The position numbers and the translations under genes are program-made. A DNA stretch of 36,279 nucleotides. Source: Halobacteriales archaeon QS_4_70_19. Its GTDB lineage: Archaea > Halobacteriota > Halobacteria > Halobacteriales > Haloarculaceae. Every line of letters begins with the position of its first letter. The stretch's first letter is position 1. The stretch lies in the NCBI GenBank assembly GCA_003020985.1, contig PXRM01000004.1, positions 1-36,279 of the forward strand, read 5' to 3'. Positions 14,727-23,688 of this stretch are shown piece by piece. The notes under the pieces are model-generated. The model saw nothing but the letters and a program-made list of their open reading frames with translations, searched no databases and had not been told where the DNA came from.

Positions 14727-16276
14727 TCCGCCGACACCTCCTCGATGGTGAGGTCGGCATCCGCGAGCGCCTCGTCGACGGCGGTCACGAGGGCACGGCC
14801 CTTCGCGAGGGTCTCGTCGTACTCCGCGTCGGGTTCGGAGTCGTGGACGACCCCCGCGCCGACGCGGAGCGCGTACTGGTCGTCCGTCCGGACGAGCGTC
14901 CGGATGACGATGTTGCAGGTCGCGCGCCCGTCGAAGCCGAAGACTCCGACGCTCCCGGTGTACGGCCCACGCCGGGTCGCCTCCACCTCGTCGATGAGTG
15001 TCATCGTCTTCGGCTTCGGCGCGCCGGTGACGGTGCCGCCGGGGAACGTCGCGGCGAGCGCGCCGGCCACGTCGTACCCCTCGCGGAGCCGCCCCTCGAC
15101 GAGCGAGACGAGGTGCATCACCTCGGCGTACCGGTCGACGCGGCGGTACTCCCGCACGTCGACGGTGCCAAAGTCGGAGACCTTCCCGAGGTCGTTGCGC
15201 TCCAAGTCGATCAGCATCGCGTGCTCGGCGCGTTCCTTCTCGTCGTCCGTGAGGTCACGTTCCAGCGCCCGGTCCGCCTCGGCGGTGTCGCCCCGCGGGC
15301 GTGTCCCGGCGATGGGTTCGGTGAGCAGGCGGGTGCCGTTCCCGTCCGGTTCGACGTCCAGCAGCAGTTCGGGCGAGGCGCTGACGAGGTCGACGCCCGG
15401 GAACTCCAGTAGCGACGAGTACGGCGCCGGGTTCACCCGCCGGAGCGCGGCGTACGCGTCGACCGGGTGGACGGCGGCGGGCGCGACGAGCCGCTGCGAG
15501 ACGTTCGCCTGGAAGGTGTCGCCGTCGCGGACGTGGCGCTTTATGCGACGGACGCGCCGGCGGAACGCCGCGCGACCACACTCGCTCTCGAAGGTCGACC
15601 GCTCGGCGCGGACCGGCGGCGGGCCCACGCCGGGGTGGTCCCCGCGTTCGATGCGTTCGACGAGGTCCATCGCCCGCGCCCGACCGTACTCGTACGCGGC
15701 GGTCGCATCGGCGTGCTCGTCCAGCCGCGGACAGGCGGTCACGCGCAGGCTCGTCCGCTCGCCGCGGGGCTCCCGCCAGGCCGCGACGCGGTCGAAGACG
15801 GCGAGCTGCATCCGGGGCAGCCCGCGGTCGTCGACGGTGGTGTCCGGTAGCTCCTCCAGCTCCCGGACCACGTCGTAGGAGAGCCAGCCGAACGCCCCGC
15901 AGGGGTACGGCACGTCGCAGTCACCCCGGACGAGCGTCTCGCCGTCGAGCACGCTACGGAGGGTTTCCAGTGTCGGCGACCGGGGTGGGTCGAACGGTCC
16001 CGGTGCCGCCCCGTCGTCGCCACCGCCGTTCGTGTCCAGCGACACCGCGTCCGGACCGACCTGCACGCGGGAGACGGGGTCGACGGCGAAGTAGCCCCAC
16101 CCCTCCTGCCCGCCGGTCGTCTCCAGAAGGACCCCGCCTGGCCCGTCGCGAGCCCGGCGGTACGCGCCGAAGGGGTCGGCCACGTCCACCCGGACCTCGA
16201 CCGGGACACGCGCGTGGTCGGGTGCCGTCCGGGCGGCCCGTTCGAACGCCGCTCTGCCGGTGACGACCCCCGTCAT
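14723..16276 (-). CDS. trpE: Anthranilate or aminodeoxychorismate synthase component I
   Basis: A 517-residue chorismate-binding enzyme. The C-terminal catalytic half has [65 protein letters not shown] and [14 protein letters not shown]. The Ala in PIAGT is the anthranilate synthase type; bacterial aminodeoxychorismate synthase has Lys there. The TVTGAPK block is closer to PabB. Many archaea carry a second TrpE-like pair whose product is uncertain. No trp genes or PabC-type aminotransferase adjoin. It overlaps the amidotransferase gene by four bases and forms a two-gene unit. The ATG at 16276 is followed closely by the conserved N-terminal domain; a weak GGTTAGCC lies 27 nt upstream. Confidence 0.85.
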   Translation of the reverse strand: MTGVVTGRAAFERAARTAPDHARVPVEVRVDVADPFGAYRRARDGPGGVLLETTGGQEGWGYFAVDPVSRVQVGPDAVSLDTNGGGDDGAAPGPFDPPRSPTLETLRSVLDGETLVRGDCDVPYPCGAFGWLSYDVVRELEELPDTTVDDRGLPRMQLAVFDRVAAWREPRGERTSLRVTACPRLDEHADATAAYEYGRARAMDLVERIERGDHPGVGPPPVRAERSTFESECGRAAFRRRVRRIKRHVRDGDTFQANVSQRLVAPAAVHPVDAYAALRRVNPAPYSSLLEFPGVDLVSASPELLLDVEPDGNGTRLLTEPIAGTRPRGDTAEADRALERDLTDDEKERAEHAMLIDLERNDLGKVSDFGTVDVREYRRVDRYAEVMHLVSLVEGRLREGYDVAGALAATFPGGTVTGAPKPKTMTLIDEVEATRRGPYTGSVGVFGFDGRATCNIVIRTLVRTDDQYALRVGAGVVHDSEPDAEYDETLAKGRALVTAVDEALADADLTIEEVSAE

Positions 16277-16300
16277 CGCCTGGGGAGTGGCGGCCGGTGG

Positions 16301-17044
16301 CTAACCGTCTTGCGGTCCCGAGGGGTCCGCCGCCGCGCCGGCCAGCCCGCCCTCGAACCCCGCCACCGGCTCGTAGTCGGTCTCGCACGGCTTCCCGTCG
16401 GCGTACTCGTAGACCGCCCCCTCGGGTCCGAGCCGGAGCAGCGAGGAGGACTGGGTACCGAAGCCGTCGCCGTGGATGCAGCGGCCGTACCCGTGGTCAC
16501 CGAGCACTGCCGCGGCGCGGTCGGTCCACTCGGGAGCACTCCCGCCCGGCTCGGGGCGGAGCGTCTGCCGGACGCGGTCCGTGTCCTCGGCCTGCTGGAC
16601 CCCCGTGTCGGGGCGGTGCTCCGGGACGAAGTAGTTCCCGTCCCAGCCCACGTTGACGACCACGTGGACGCCCGGGCGCAGGTTGCGGACCTGGAGGTGC
16701 CCGTCCCACGCGAGGAGGATAGCGGCGTCCGCGTCGGCGACGACGAGGTGGAACGGGTCGTAGTCGCCCCCCTCGACCGCCCGTGGCTTCCACCGGTTCG
16801 TGATGCCGACGAACAGCCCGGCCTCGTTGTACCCGATCCAGGTCCCGCCCGCCCGTTCGTCGCGGGGCGCGACGTACCGGAGTTCGGGGTCCACGGTTTC
16901 GCCGGCCGTTTCCGGCGACGAGGGGTCCGAACCGTCACGGATGGCGGGGGAGCTGGTGGGGCGCTCGTCGGCCTCGTCGCGGTTAGCCGCAACCGCGATG
17001 GGCGTGTTCTCGAACGCCTGCCAGGCGAGGATGAGCGTACACAC
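16301..17044 (-). CDS. NRDE/TANGO2-like protein
   Basis: A 247-residue protein of the NRDE family (TANGO2-like). It has the hallmark N-terminus MCTLILAWQ, with Cys at position 2, and the name-giving AVAANRDEADERPTSSP, followed by GGTWIGYNEAGLFVGITNRW and YFVPEHRPDTGVQ. The Cys2 resembles an N-terminal nucleophile, but no reaction is established; eukaryotic relatives are linked to lipid and haem handling. The start must be GTG at 17044, because no ATG gives the conserved N-terminus. A strong TATA-like ATTTATC lies 28 nt before it, so the message is leaderless. It stands 24 nt downstream of no partner on its strand: the next gene, trpE, starts 24 nt beyond its stop and could be co-transcribed. 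Confidence 0.85.
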   Translation of the reverse strand: MCTLILAWQAFENTPIAVAANRDEADERPTSSPAIRDGSDPSSPETAGETVDPELRYVAPRDERAGGTWIGYNEAGLFVGITNRWKPRAVEGGDYDPFHLVVADADAAILLAWDGHLQVRNLRPGVHVVVNVGWDGNYFVPEHRPDTGVQQAEDTDRVRQTLRPEPGGSAPEWTDRAAAVLGDHGYGRCIHGDGFGTQSSSLLRLGPEGAVYEYADGKPCETDYEPVAGFEGGLAGAAADPSGPQDG

Positions 17045-17068
17045 GAGCGGCCGTACGTCACCCTGTCG

Positions 17069-17075
17069 GATAAAT
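17069..17075 (-). promoter_or_regulatory. TATA-like box for the NRDE gene
   Basis: ATTTATC on the minus strand is centred 28 nt before the GTG at 17044 and supports that unusual start. Confidence 0.6.
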
Positions 17076-17133
17076 CCGCGCGGCGCCGAGCGGTGCCCTC
17101 GCCGGCACGACCACTTCCACCGTGCGGCGAACG

Positions 17134-17140
17134 GTAATAC
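17134..17140 (+). promoter_or_regulatory. TATA-like box for the HerA gene
   Basis: GTAATAC is centred 28 nt before the ATG at 17165. The divergent boxes for this gene and the NRDE gene are about 65 nt apart. Confidence 0.5.
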
Positions 17141-17164
17141 GGGGTGGGGCACCACGGTCCCCGC

Positions 17165-19033
17165 ATGACCGATTCGGACTCGGAACTCGGCGACTTCACG
17201 GAGTTCACCACCGACGACGGGGCCGAGCCCGAGGCGGCCGACACGACGGACGGGGGCGACGACCGGCCGGATTCGGGGGGCGCCACGTCCGGGCCGCCCG
17301 ACGACTCCGCGGGTGGCGCCAGGGGCGATGCCGACCAGTTCGACGACATGCCCGCATCGCCGGCCGGCAGCGACCGGGGGCTCGGGACGCTCTCGGCCTC
17401 CGAGGGGCTCGTCATCAGCGAGGACGAGCGCGACACGCGGCTCAAGGCGTACGTCACCGTGAACAACCGCTCGCGGGCCCGCATCGGGAAGTACCTCGTC
17501 GCGCCGTATCCGGACGGGGAGCGGCTGTTCGCGCGCATCACGGCCCTGGAGTACGCCCAGGAGTTCCGCTCGGACGACGCCACCGAGATTCACGCGCGAC
17601 GGGCGATGCGACAGGACGCCGTCGACGAGCGCGACTACAAGTTCATGGCCACGCTGGAGCCGCTCTCGGTGCTCTATCGGGAGGGCGGCGACCTCCGGCG
17701 CCGGATGGCCGACCGGGTGCCCCGACCGGAGACCGTCGTCCGCGAGGCGACCGACGAAACCGAGATCAAGACCGGCCTGAAGATCCCGGAGGACGGCGTC
17801 TTCCTCGGGCATCTGGCGGTCGGCGGCGAGAAGGTCCGTACCGGGGCGTCACCCCCCACCGTCGACTACCGGCTCTCGGACTCGTACAAGTCGGGCGATC
17901 CCCTGATCTTCCGGCACGCGCTCGTCGCCGGCGGGACCGGCTCCGGGAAGACCCACGCCACGAAGAACGTCCTGCGGCAGTACCTCGGGCGCACGTACGA
18001 GATGGACGATGACCGCACTCCCGGCGTCGCCGTGGTCCAGTTCGACCCGCAGGACGAGTACGCCCAGATGCACGACGACAACCCCGACCTCACCGACGAG
18101 GACGCCCGCCGCTACGAGCGCGAGGGGCTCCGATTCGGCGGCTACGACGACACGAAGGCGTTCGTCCCGCAGGTCGGGTCGGCCGGCTACTCCGGCGGCC
18201 ACCACCGCGCCGAGCAGGTCCCGTTCACGGTGCCGTTCTCGATGGTGCGCGAACGGCCCTGGCTCGTCGCCTCCGCGGGACTGAACGACAACCAGTACCC
18301 CGCGCTCCAGCGGCTCCTGGAGCGGTTCTTTCGGCAGCGCGGCGACGACGGCACCTACGACGAGTTCACGAGCTTCCTCGACGACCCGGCGCTGCGCGAG
18401 GAGCTCCACGAGTCCGGCCAGGTCCACGAGGCCACCTTCGACGCGGTCCGGCGGCGGGCCTACGGCTTCGGGGACGTCTTCGACCAGGACGCCCGCCCCA
18501 TCACCGACCTCGTCAACGAGTTCGTCCGACCTGGTGGGCTCTCGACCGTCCCGACCTACCACATCACCTCGTCGCGCGAGGCGACCACCGTCGTCCTCGC
18601 CGTCGCCTCCCTGCTCGTCGACCAGAAGCTCTCGAACGACCCGACGTACGCCCGCATCAAGGAGACCCCCCTCGTCGTCGGGATGGACGAGGCCCACAAC
18701 TTCCTGACCGACGCCGACAGCGTCCAGGCCCGGAAGGTAGTCTCGACGTTCTCGGAGGCCGCCAAGCAGGGCCGCAAGGAGCGGCTCGGGCTCTTCCTCA
18801 TCACCCAGGACCCACAGGACGTCGCCGACCCCATCTTCAAGCAGGTGAACACCCGGCTCGTCCTCAATCTCGGCGACGAGGATGCCGTCTCCGCGGTCAA
18901 CCTCCCGACCGCGCTGGAGGGGAAGGTACCGTACTTCGAGAAGGGCCAGATGGCGGTCCACTCGCCGGACAACTCCGAACCCGTCGAGCTCATCGGCCTC
19001 TCGAACTGCCTCACGAACCACGGCCGGGACTGA
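17165..19033 (+). CDS. herA: HerA-like DNA-translocating ATPase
   Basis: A 622-residue ATPase of the HerA/FtsK superfamily. Residues 1-75 are an acidic disordered extension. Next comes a HAS-barrel-like region (about 80-200: LVISEDERDTRLKAYVTV, RIGKYLVAPYPDGERLF). The motor domain has Walker A VAGGTGSGKTHATKN near residue 255, Walker B VVGMDEAHNFL near residue 505, and the sensor-like LFLITQDPQDVADPI. HerA rings translocate or unwind duplex DNA in end resection with the nuclease NurA and Mre11-Rad50. Here no nurA, mre11 or rad50 is adjacent, so partners must be elsewhere or this is a HerA paralogue. The ATG at 17165 is supported by its TATA-like box. The 240-nt gap after it is T-rich near 19073 (ATTTTATA), which may end transcription. 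Confidence 0.85.
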   Translation: MTDSDSELGDFTEFTTDDGAEPEAADTTDGGDDRPDSGGATSGPPDDSAGGARGDADQFDDMPASPAGSDRGLGTLSASEGLVISEDERDTRLKAYVTVNNRSRARIGKYLVAPYPDGERLFARITALEYAQEFRSDDATEIHARRAMRQDAVDERDYKFMATLEPLSVLYREGGDLRRRMADRVPRPETVVREATDETEIKTGLKIPEDGVFLGHLAVGGEKVRTGASPPTVDYRLSDSYKSGDPLIFRHALVAGGTGSGKTHATKNVLRQYLGRTYEMDDDRTPGVAVVQFDPQDEYAQMHDDNPDLTDEDARRYEREGLRFGGYDDTKAFVPQVGSAGYSGGHHRAEQVPFTVPFSMVRERPWLVASAGLNDNQYPALQRLLERFFRQRGDDGTYDEFTSFLDDPALREELHESGQVHEATFDAVRRRAYGFGDVFDQDARPITDLVNEFVRPGGLSTVPTYHITSSREATTVVLAVASLLVDQKLSNDPTYARIKETPLVVGMDEAHNFLTDADSVQARKVVSTFSEAAKQGRKERLGLFLITQDPQDVADPIFKQVNTRLVLNLGDEDAVSAVNLPTALEGKVPYFEKGQMAVHSPDNSEPVELIGLSNCLTNHGRD

Positions 19034-19243
19034 GCGGGGGATGTCAGTTTCGTCCAGAGCGTCCGTGTTCGGATTTTATACCATTGTTAACGGTCCAAGA
19101 GTCAGAATTTTCCAGTAACATCCGCAGTTTGACGATAGTTCCGCGTCCGGATCGGCTCGGGGACGGCAACGCCTCGCAGGACCGCTCCCGCCATCGACCG
19201 GCCACCGTACGGACCCGCGCTCACCGAGTTGAGCGGGATGTAG

Positions 19244-19250
19244 CTTTATC
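19244..19250 (+). promoter_or_regulatory. TATA-like box for the SDR gene
   Basis: CTTTATC is centred 27 nt before the ATG at 19274, consistent with leaderless transcription. The rest of the 19034-19243 gap holds only AT-rich patches near 19073-19112 and no supportable gene. Confidence 0.5.
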
Positions 19251-19273
19251 CGTAACCCGTTCGCAGGGGGGGT

Positions 19274-20068
19274 ATGAGCGACGACGACGCCCCCCGGTTC
19301 GACTTCCCGGGGGCGTTCGACCTGTCGGGCGAAGTCGCCGTCGTCACCGGTGGGTCCCGCGGAATCGGTCGTGCCATCGCACACGGCCTCGCTGCCGCCG
19401 GCGCCGACGTGGCACCGGTTTCCCGGACCGCGGCCGACGTCGAGCGCGTCGCCGGGGAACTGGCCGACTACGGCGTCGAGACCTGCGTCACGACCGCCGA
19501 CGTGGCCGACCAGGCGGACGTGACGGACTGCTTCGAGACGGTCGCCGGGGAGCTGGGCCAGCCGTCCGTGGTCGTCAACAACGCCGGCATCAACCCGGAA
19601 GCGGCGCTGGGGACGCCCGACCGCGTAGATGCGACGGGTTTCGATCAGGTTAACGACGTTAACCTCCGCGGCGCATACGCCTGTGCCCACGCCGCTGCCG
19701 AGCATCTGGAGACGACCGGCGGATCGCTCGTGAACGTCGCGAGCGTCGGTGGCCTCGTCGGTCTCCCCCGCCAACACCCGTACGTGGCGTCGAAACACGG
19801 GCTCGTCGGCCTCACCAGGAGCCTTGCCCTGGACTGGGCACCGGCGGTTCGGGCGAACTGTCTCGCGCCGGGGTACGTCGCCACGGAACTGACGGCCGAC
19901 CTGACGGGGAACGAGGAGCTGGCGGCCTCCATCCGGGACCGGACGCCCCTGGATCGGTTCGCCGAGCCGAAGGAGGTCGCCGCCCCCGCCGTCTTCCTCG
20001 CGTCGTCGGCCGCGAGCTATCTCACTGGTGCGACCATCGCCGTGGACGGCGGCTGGACGGCCCGATAG
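19274..20068 (+). CDS. Short-chain dehydrogenase/reductase
   Basis: A 264-residue classical SDR. It has the cofactor motif TGGSRGIG (residues 25-32), NNAG in VVVNNAGINPE, the catalytic Ser in VNVASVGG and the YxxxK pair in YVASKHG, then APGYVATEL and a C-terminal LTGATIAVDGGWTAR. It oxidises or reduces an alcohol/ketone with NAD(P)(H). The C-terminal motif is that of FabG-like and 3-hydroxyacyl-type SDRs, but the substrate is not predictable. It precedes the Liv importer on the same strand, with a 113-nt gap holding a separate promoter, so functional linkage is only suggestive. Confidence 0.88.
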   Translation: MSDDDAPRFDFPGAFDLSGEVAVVTGGSRGIGRAIAHGLAAAGADVAPVSRTAADVERVAGELADYGVETCVTTADVADQADVTDCFETVAGELGQPSVVVNNAGINPEAALGTPDRVDATGFDQVNDVNLRGAYACAHAAAEHLETTGGSLVNVASVGGLVGLPRQHPYVASKHGLVGLTRSLALDWAPAVRANCLAPGYVATELTADLTGNEELAASIRDRTPLDRFAEPKEVAAPAVFLASSAASYLTGATIAVDGGWTAR

Positions 20069-20112
20069 GCCGTTCGTGCCGTCTGCCCGCTCGCTACGTA
20101 CGGCCCGAAAAT

Positions 20113-20155
20113 CCATATATGGTACCCGGTCCACGACGGCCCCACACCTTTATAT
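20113..20155 (+). promoter_or_regulatory. livK promoter with a perfect upstream palindrome
   Basis: The TATA-like TTTATAT (20149-20155) is centred 30 nt before the ATG at 20182. The perfect 10-bp palindrome CCATATATGG lies at 20113-20122, about 30 nt upstream of the box, where an activator or repressor could bind. No regulator gene is adjacent. Confidence 0.5.
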
Positions 20156-20181
20156 GAAACCTGGGCCAACGTGCCCTCGGA

Positions 20182-21549
20182 ATGGCTAACGATGGAAACC
20201 AGCGCGGTACGGATGCGAACGAGGCAGCGAATGATCTCGGAAGTGACCGACGGACGTTCCTGAAGGCGACGGGTCTGGGCGCGACCGGCGTCGCTGCCGG
20301 CCTCGCCGGCTGTACCGGCCCCTCGGACGGCGACGGCGGCGACGGTGGCGGCGGTGGCGACGGCGGCGGCGGCGAAATCCCGGAGACGATCCGTGTGGGT
20401 GCGCTCGGTCCCGCGGAGGCACCGTTCGGCTCGTCCATCCTGAACAGCGCGGAGCTGGCCGCTCAGGAGATCAACGACAACGGCGGCGTCGGTGACAAGG
20501 GTGCCACCATCGAGGTCACCACTGGCGACACGAAGGACGACCCGGGGACGGCGCGTCAGCGATACGGCGAGATGACTAGCGGCGGTGACGCGGCCCACGT
20601 TACGACCGGCATCTTCGGCTCCGAACAGCTGCTGGCACTGATGGGCAACATCGCCGACAAGGAGACAGTGCATCTGAGCACTGGCGCCGCAACGCCCGAG
20701 GCCCCCGCGAAGCTCCAGGACAACTACGAGCGGTTCAAGTACTGGTTCCGCGCCGGCCCGGTCAACTCCACGTTCCTCGGCGACAGCCTCGTCCAGTACG
20801 CGGCGGAGCGCTTCGAGAAGATGGGCTGGGAGAAGGTCGCCTTCGTCGCGGAGGACTTCAAGTGGACCGAGCCGGTCACACAGACGATCGAGGACCGGCT
20901 CGCCGACGAGGCCGGCGTCGAGGTCACCTCCGTCCGTCGCGTGGCCGAGGGAACCGAGGACTTCAGCCCCATCTACGACCAGCTCGAGAGCGAGGACATC
21001 GACGGCTGCTACACCGCGCTGGCACACATCGGTAACACGTCGCTGGTCCAGTGGGCCAAGCAGAAGCGGCCGTTCGGCTACGGCGGCATCCACGTCCCGA
21101 CGCAGCTCCCCTCCTACTACGAGGCGACCAAGGGAGCCGCCATCGCGACGTTCAGCCAGACGACGGCGACCCCGACCTCCGAGATCACCGAGAAGACGGT
21201 GCCGTACGCCAACGCGTACAAGGAGAACTACGACAAGTTCCCCGTCTACAGCGGCTACAGCACCTACGACGCGGTGTACATGCTGAAAAAGGCCATCGAA
21301 GAGGCCGGCAGCGTCAACGGCGACGACCTGGTGACCGCGCTCGAGGAGATGTCACACACCGGTACGTCCGGCCAACTGGAGTTCTACGGGGCGGACGAGG
21401 AGTTCCCACACGACCTGAAGTACGGACCCGAACTCGCGCAGGGCGTCTACTTCCAGTGGCAGGCCGACTCCGAGGGTGAGGGCGTGCAGGAGGTCATCTG
21501 GCCCGACGAACTCGCCACGACGGAGTACAAGTCGCCACCCTGGGTGTAA
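20182..21549 (+). CDS. livK: Branched-chain amino acid ABC transporter substrate-binding lipoprotein
   Basis: A 455-residue type I periplasmic-binding-type protein. The N-terminus is a Tat lipoprotein signal: twin Arg in SDRRTFLKATGLGATG (residues 21-36), and the lipobox LAGC with the lipidated Cys at 44. A Gly/Asp-rich linker (about 45-64) tethers the binding domain to the membrane. The domain starts ETIRVGALGPAEAPFG and shows the LivK-like order (SILNSAELAAQEINDNGGVG, VHLSTGAATPEAPAK, VAFVAEDFKWTEPVTQTIED, YSGYSTYDAVYMLKKAIEEAG). It probably binds amino acids or related organic acids or amides outside the cell. It leads the liv cluster, with its own leaderless promoter and a 68-nt gap before livH. 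Confidence 0.9.
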   Translation: MANDGNQRGTDANEAANDLGSDRRTFLKATGLGATGVAAGLAGCTGPSDGDGGDGGGGGDGGGGEIPETIRVGALGPAEAPFGSSILNSAELAAQEINDNGGVGDKGATIEVTTGDTKDDPGTARQRYGEMTSGGDAAHVTTGIFGSEQLLALMGNIADKETVHLSTGAATPEAPAKLQDNYERFKYWFRAGPVNSTFLGDSLVQYAAERFEKMGWEKVAFVAEDFKWTEPVTQTIEDRLADEAGVEVTSVRRVAEGTEDFSPIYDQLESEDIDGCYTALAHIGNTSLVQWAKQKRPFGYGGIHVPTQLPSYYEATKGAAIATFSQTTATPTSEITEKTVPYANAYKENYDKFPVYSGYSTYDAVYMLKKAIEEAGSVNGDDLVTALEEMSHTGTSGQLEFYGADEEFPHDLKYGPELAQGVYFQWQADSEGEGVQEVIWPDELATTEYKSPPWV

Positions 21550-21586
21550 CACGTACTCCCAGGCGCTGTACCGGTCACAGACAAAC

Positions 21587-21593
21587 GTTTAAC
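21587..21593 (+). promoter_or_regulatory. TATA-like box for livH
   Basis: GTTTAAC is centred 28 nt before the ATG at 21618. A separate promoter inside the cluster lets the permease/ATPase genes be transcribed apart from the binding protein. Confidence 0.5.
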
Positions 21594-21617
21594 ACTACTC
21601 GATGATCGTCAGTACAC

Positions 21618-22484
21618 ATGGCAGTTAGTCCAGTTACGGTCGGAGTTAACGTGCTCCTCCTCGGGGCGCTATACGCCATCGTAGCGATCGGGTTCACCCT
21701 CATCTTCGGAGTCGGTGGAATCCTGAACCTCGCACACGGGGCCTTCCTCACTGTGGGCGGGTACACCGCGTACTACCTCGTCAACGCCGGTATCCCGGTG
21801 TGGGTGACCGTCCCGGTCGCGGGCATCGTCACCGCGATCGGCGGCGTCGCGCTCTACAAGGGGATACTGAAGAAGGTCGCTGACAACCCGGTCTCGGTGC
21901 TCATCCTCTCGTTGGTGGCCGGACTCATCGTCGAGCAGGTCTTCCTCGTGCTGGAAGGTGCCCAGCCGCTAGTCGTGCCTGGCATCGTCGAGGGGGGTAT
22001 CGGCATCCTCGGTGACAACGTCGAGCTCAACCGGCTCGTGGTGTTCGTAGTCAGTTGGCTCGTCATCGGCGCGCTGTTCTACTTCGTCAACGAGACGAAG
22101 ACCGGACAGGCCATCCTGGCCACCTCGATGTCCCGGAAGGGGGCAGCGATCGTCGGTATCGACGCCGACAACGTGTTCACCCTGACCTGGATCGTGGCCG
22201 CAGGACTGGCCGGCGTCGCCGGTGTGTTCCTGGCGACCTTCCAGACGGTCACGCCGCTGATGGGGCGGACGCCGCTGTTGCTGTCGTTCTCCATCGTCGT
22301 CCTCGGCGGCCTGGGGTCGATACGGGGCAGCGTCATCGGCGCCTACCTCATCAGCTTCCTCGACCAGATCACCGTCCAGTACGTCAGTCCGCGGCTGGCC
22401 GGCATCTCCGGCCTCGTCGTACTGGTCGCAGTGCTCCTCGTCCGCCCCGAGGGACTGTTCGGGCGGGAGCTCACGGAGGGGTAA
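21618..22484 (+). CDS. livH: Branched-chain amino acid ABC permease, LivH type
   Basis: A 288-residue integral membrane protein with about eight hydrophobic spans. It starts VNVLLLGALYAIVAIGFTLI, followed by the family block GVGGILNLAHGAFLTVGGY. A cytoplasmic coupling region with TSMSRKGAAIVGIDADNVF (the EAA-like loop that contacts the ATPase) precedes the spans LTWIVAAGLAGVAGVFL and LSFSIVVLGGLGSIRGSVIGAY. It forms the membrane channel with LivM. The stop is one base before the livM start, so the genes are tightly linked. The ATG at 21618 is supported by a TATA-like box 28 nt upstream. Confidence 0.9.
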   Translation: MAVSPVTVGVNVLLLGALYAIVAIGFTLIFGVGGILNLAHGAFLTVGGYTAYYLVNAGIPVWVTVPVAGIVTAIGGVALYKGILKKVADNPVSVLILSLVAGLIVEQVFLVLEGAQPLVVPGIVEGGIGILGDNVELNRLVVFVVSWLVIGALFYFVNETKTGQAILATSMSRKGAAIVGIDADNVFTLTWIVAAGLAGVAGVFLATFQTVTPLMGRTPLLLSFSIVVLGGLGSIRGSVIGAYLISFLDQITVQYVSPRLAGISGLVVLVAVLLVRPEGLFGRELTEG

Positions 22485-22485
22485 C

Positions 22486-23688
22486 ATGGGGGCAGAGACC
22501 TCCGAGGCTCCGGCGAGCGACGAGGAGTTCGAAGAGCGGACCCTGGCCGAGATCATGGATCCGCGCGAGTTCGGCTGGCCAACCCGGCTGGGACTCGTCG
22601 GCCTCGCCACGCTCGCGGTCCTGCCGGTTCTGCGCGGCTACGGGTTCCTGGGTATCGTGGTCAACTCGCAACTGCTCACGAACATCACCGGCGCGATGTT
22701 CTTCGCCGTCTTCGCGATGTCCTGGGACATGCAGTCGGGTTACACCGGCGAGATCTCCTTCGGACACGGGCTGTTCTTCGGCGTCGGCGGGTACGCGAGT
22801 GCCATTCTCCAGACCCAACTGGGTATGGACCTGCTGGTGACCATCCCGCTGGGGATGGTGGCAGCCGCCGTCGCGGGGCTGCTCATCGGGTTCCCGTCGC
22901 TCCGGCTACAGGGCCCGTACTTCTCGCTCATCACGCTGGTGACGCCCATCATCCTCATCGGGCTGTTCACCTTCGCCCCCGACATTACGGGCGGCGCGAC
23001 CGGGCTGTTCACCGAGCCCCTCACCTCGGGGGCGGTGGAGGGGTACGTCATCGCGCTCGTCCTGTTCCTCGGTTCGCTGGGCCTCTTCCTGGCGATCACG
23101 CGCTCGGACGCGGGCATCGTCCTCACGGCCATCCGCGAGGACGAACTGGCGGTAGAGGCCGCAGGGCTGAACCCGGCGAAGTTCAAGCTGTTCTCGTTCG
23201 TGCTGTCCGGTCTCGTCGGCGGACTGGCGGGCGCACTGTTCGTCCACACGTACGCGGGCGGCTTCGTCGCACCGAGCGACCTGCTCGCGCTGGTCATCAG
23301 CATCGAGGTCATCATCGCCTCCATCCTCGGCGGCATCGGGACCATCACCGGGGCCGCCATCGGCGGCCTCTTCCTGTTCCTCTTCCGGGCCTACATCGCG
23401 CAGGTCGACCTGACGGTTCCGGTCGTGGGCGTCCCGATCAACGAAATCTACTTCCTGCTGTTCACCGTCGCGACGCTAGTCGTCCTCTTTTTCGTACCCG
23501 AGGGCGTCGTCACCCGCATCCTGATGCGGGCCCGGAGACGTGCCGACACGGAGGACGACGACGAGGGGCCCGACGTCGCGGCCGACGGCGGCTGGACCGA
23601 GGGCGAACCGACGACCCTCGAGCGTATCGTCGCGAAGTTCGTCCGCGAACTCCGCGAACTGACCGGTGACCGAGGTGACGACCTATGA
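22486..23688 (+). CDS. livM: Branched-chain amino acid ABC permease, LivM type
   Basis: A 400-residue membrane protein with a 50-residue cytoplasmic N-terminus (acidic SDEEFEERTLAEIMD) and about nine or ten hydrophobic spans. Family landmarks are MSWDMQSGYTGEISFGHGLFFGVGGYASA, split here as SGYTGEISFGHG and LFFGVGGYASA; the coupling loop TAIREDELAVEAAGLNPAKFKL, quoted in part as REDELAVEAAGLNPAKFKL; and ILGGIGTITGAAIGG. The C-terminus after FFVPEGVVTRILMRARRR is a 55-residue acidic tail. It pairs with LivH. It starts one base after the livH stop, and its own stop overlaps the ATG of livG (ATGA), indicating translational coupling. Confidence 0.9.
   Translation: MGAETSEAPASDEEFEERTLAEIMDPREFGWPTRLGLVGLATLAVLPVLRGYGFLGIVVNSQLLTNITGAMFFAVFAMSWDMQSGYTGEISFGHGLFFGVGGYASAILQTQLGMDLLVTIPLGMVAAAVAGLLIGFPSLRLQGPYFSLITLVTPIILIGLFTFAPDITGGATGLFTEPLTSGAVEGYVIALVLFLGSLGLFLAITRSDAGIVLTAIREDELAVEAAGLNPAKFKLFSFVLSGLVGGLAGALFVHTYAGGFVAPSDLLALVISIEVIIASILGGIGTITGAAIGGLFLFLFRAYIAQVDLTVPVVGVPINEIYFLLFTVATLVVLFFVPEGVVTRILMRARRRADTEDDDEGPDVAADGGWTEGEPTTLERIVAKFVRELRELTGDRGDDL

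Noticed and set aside
20325..20375. A GGCGAC-type repeat as a mobile or satellite element
   Set aside because: It encodes the Gly/Asp linker after the lipobox of the binding protein, a normal haloarchaeal lipoprotein feature.
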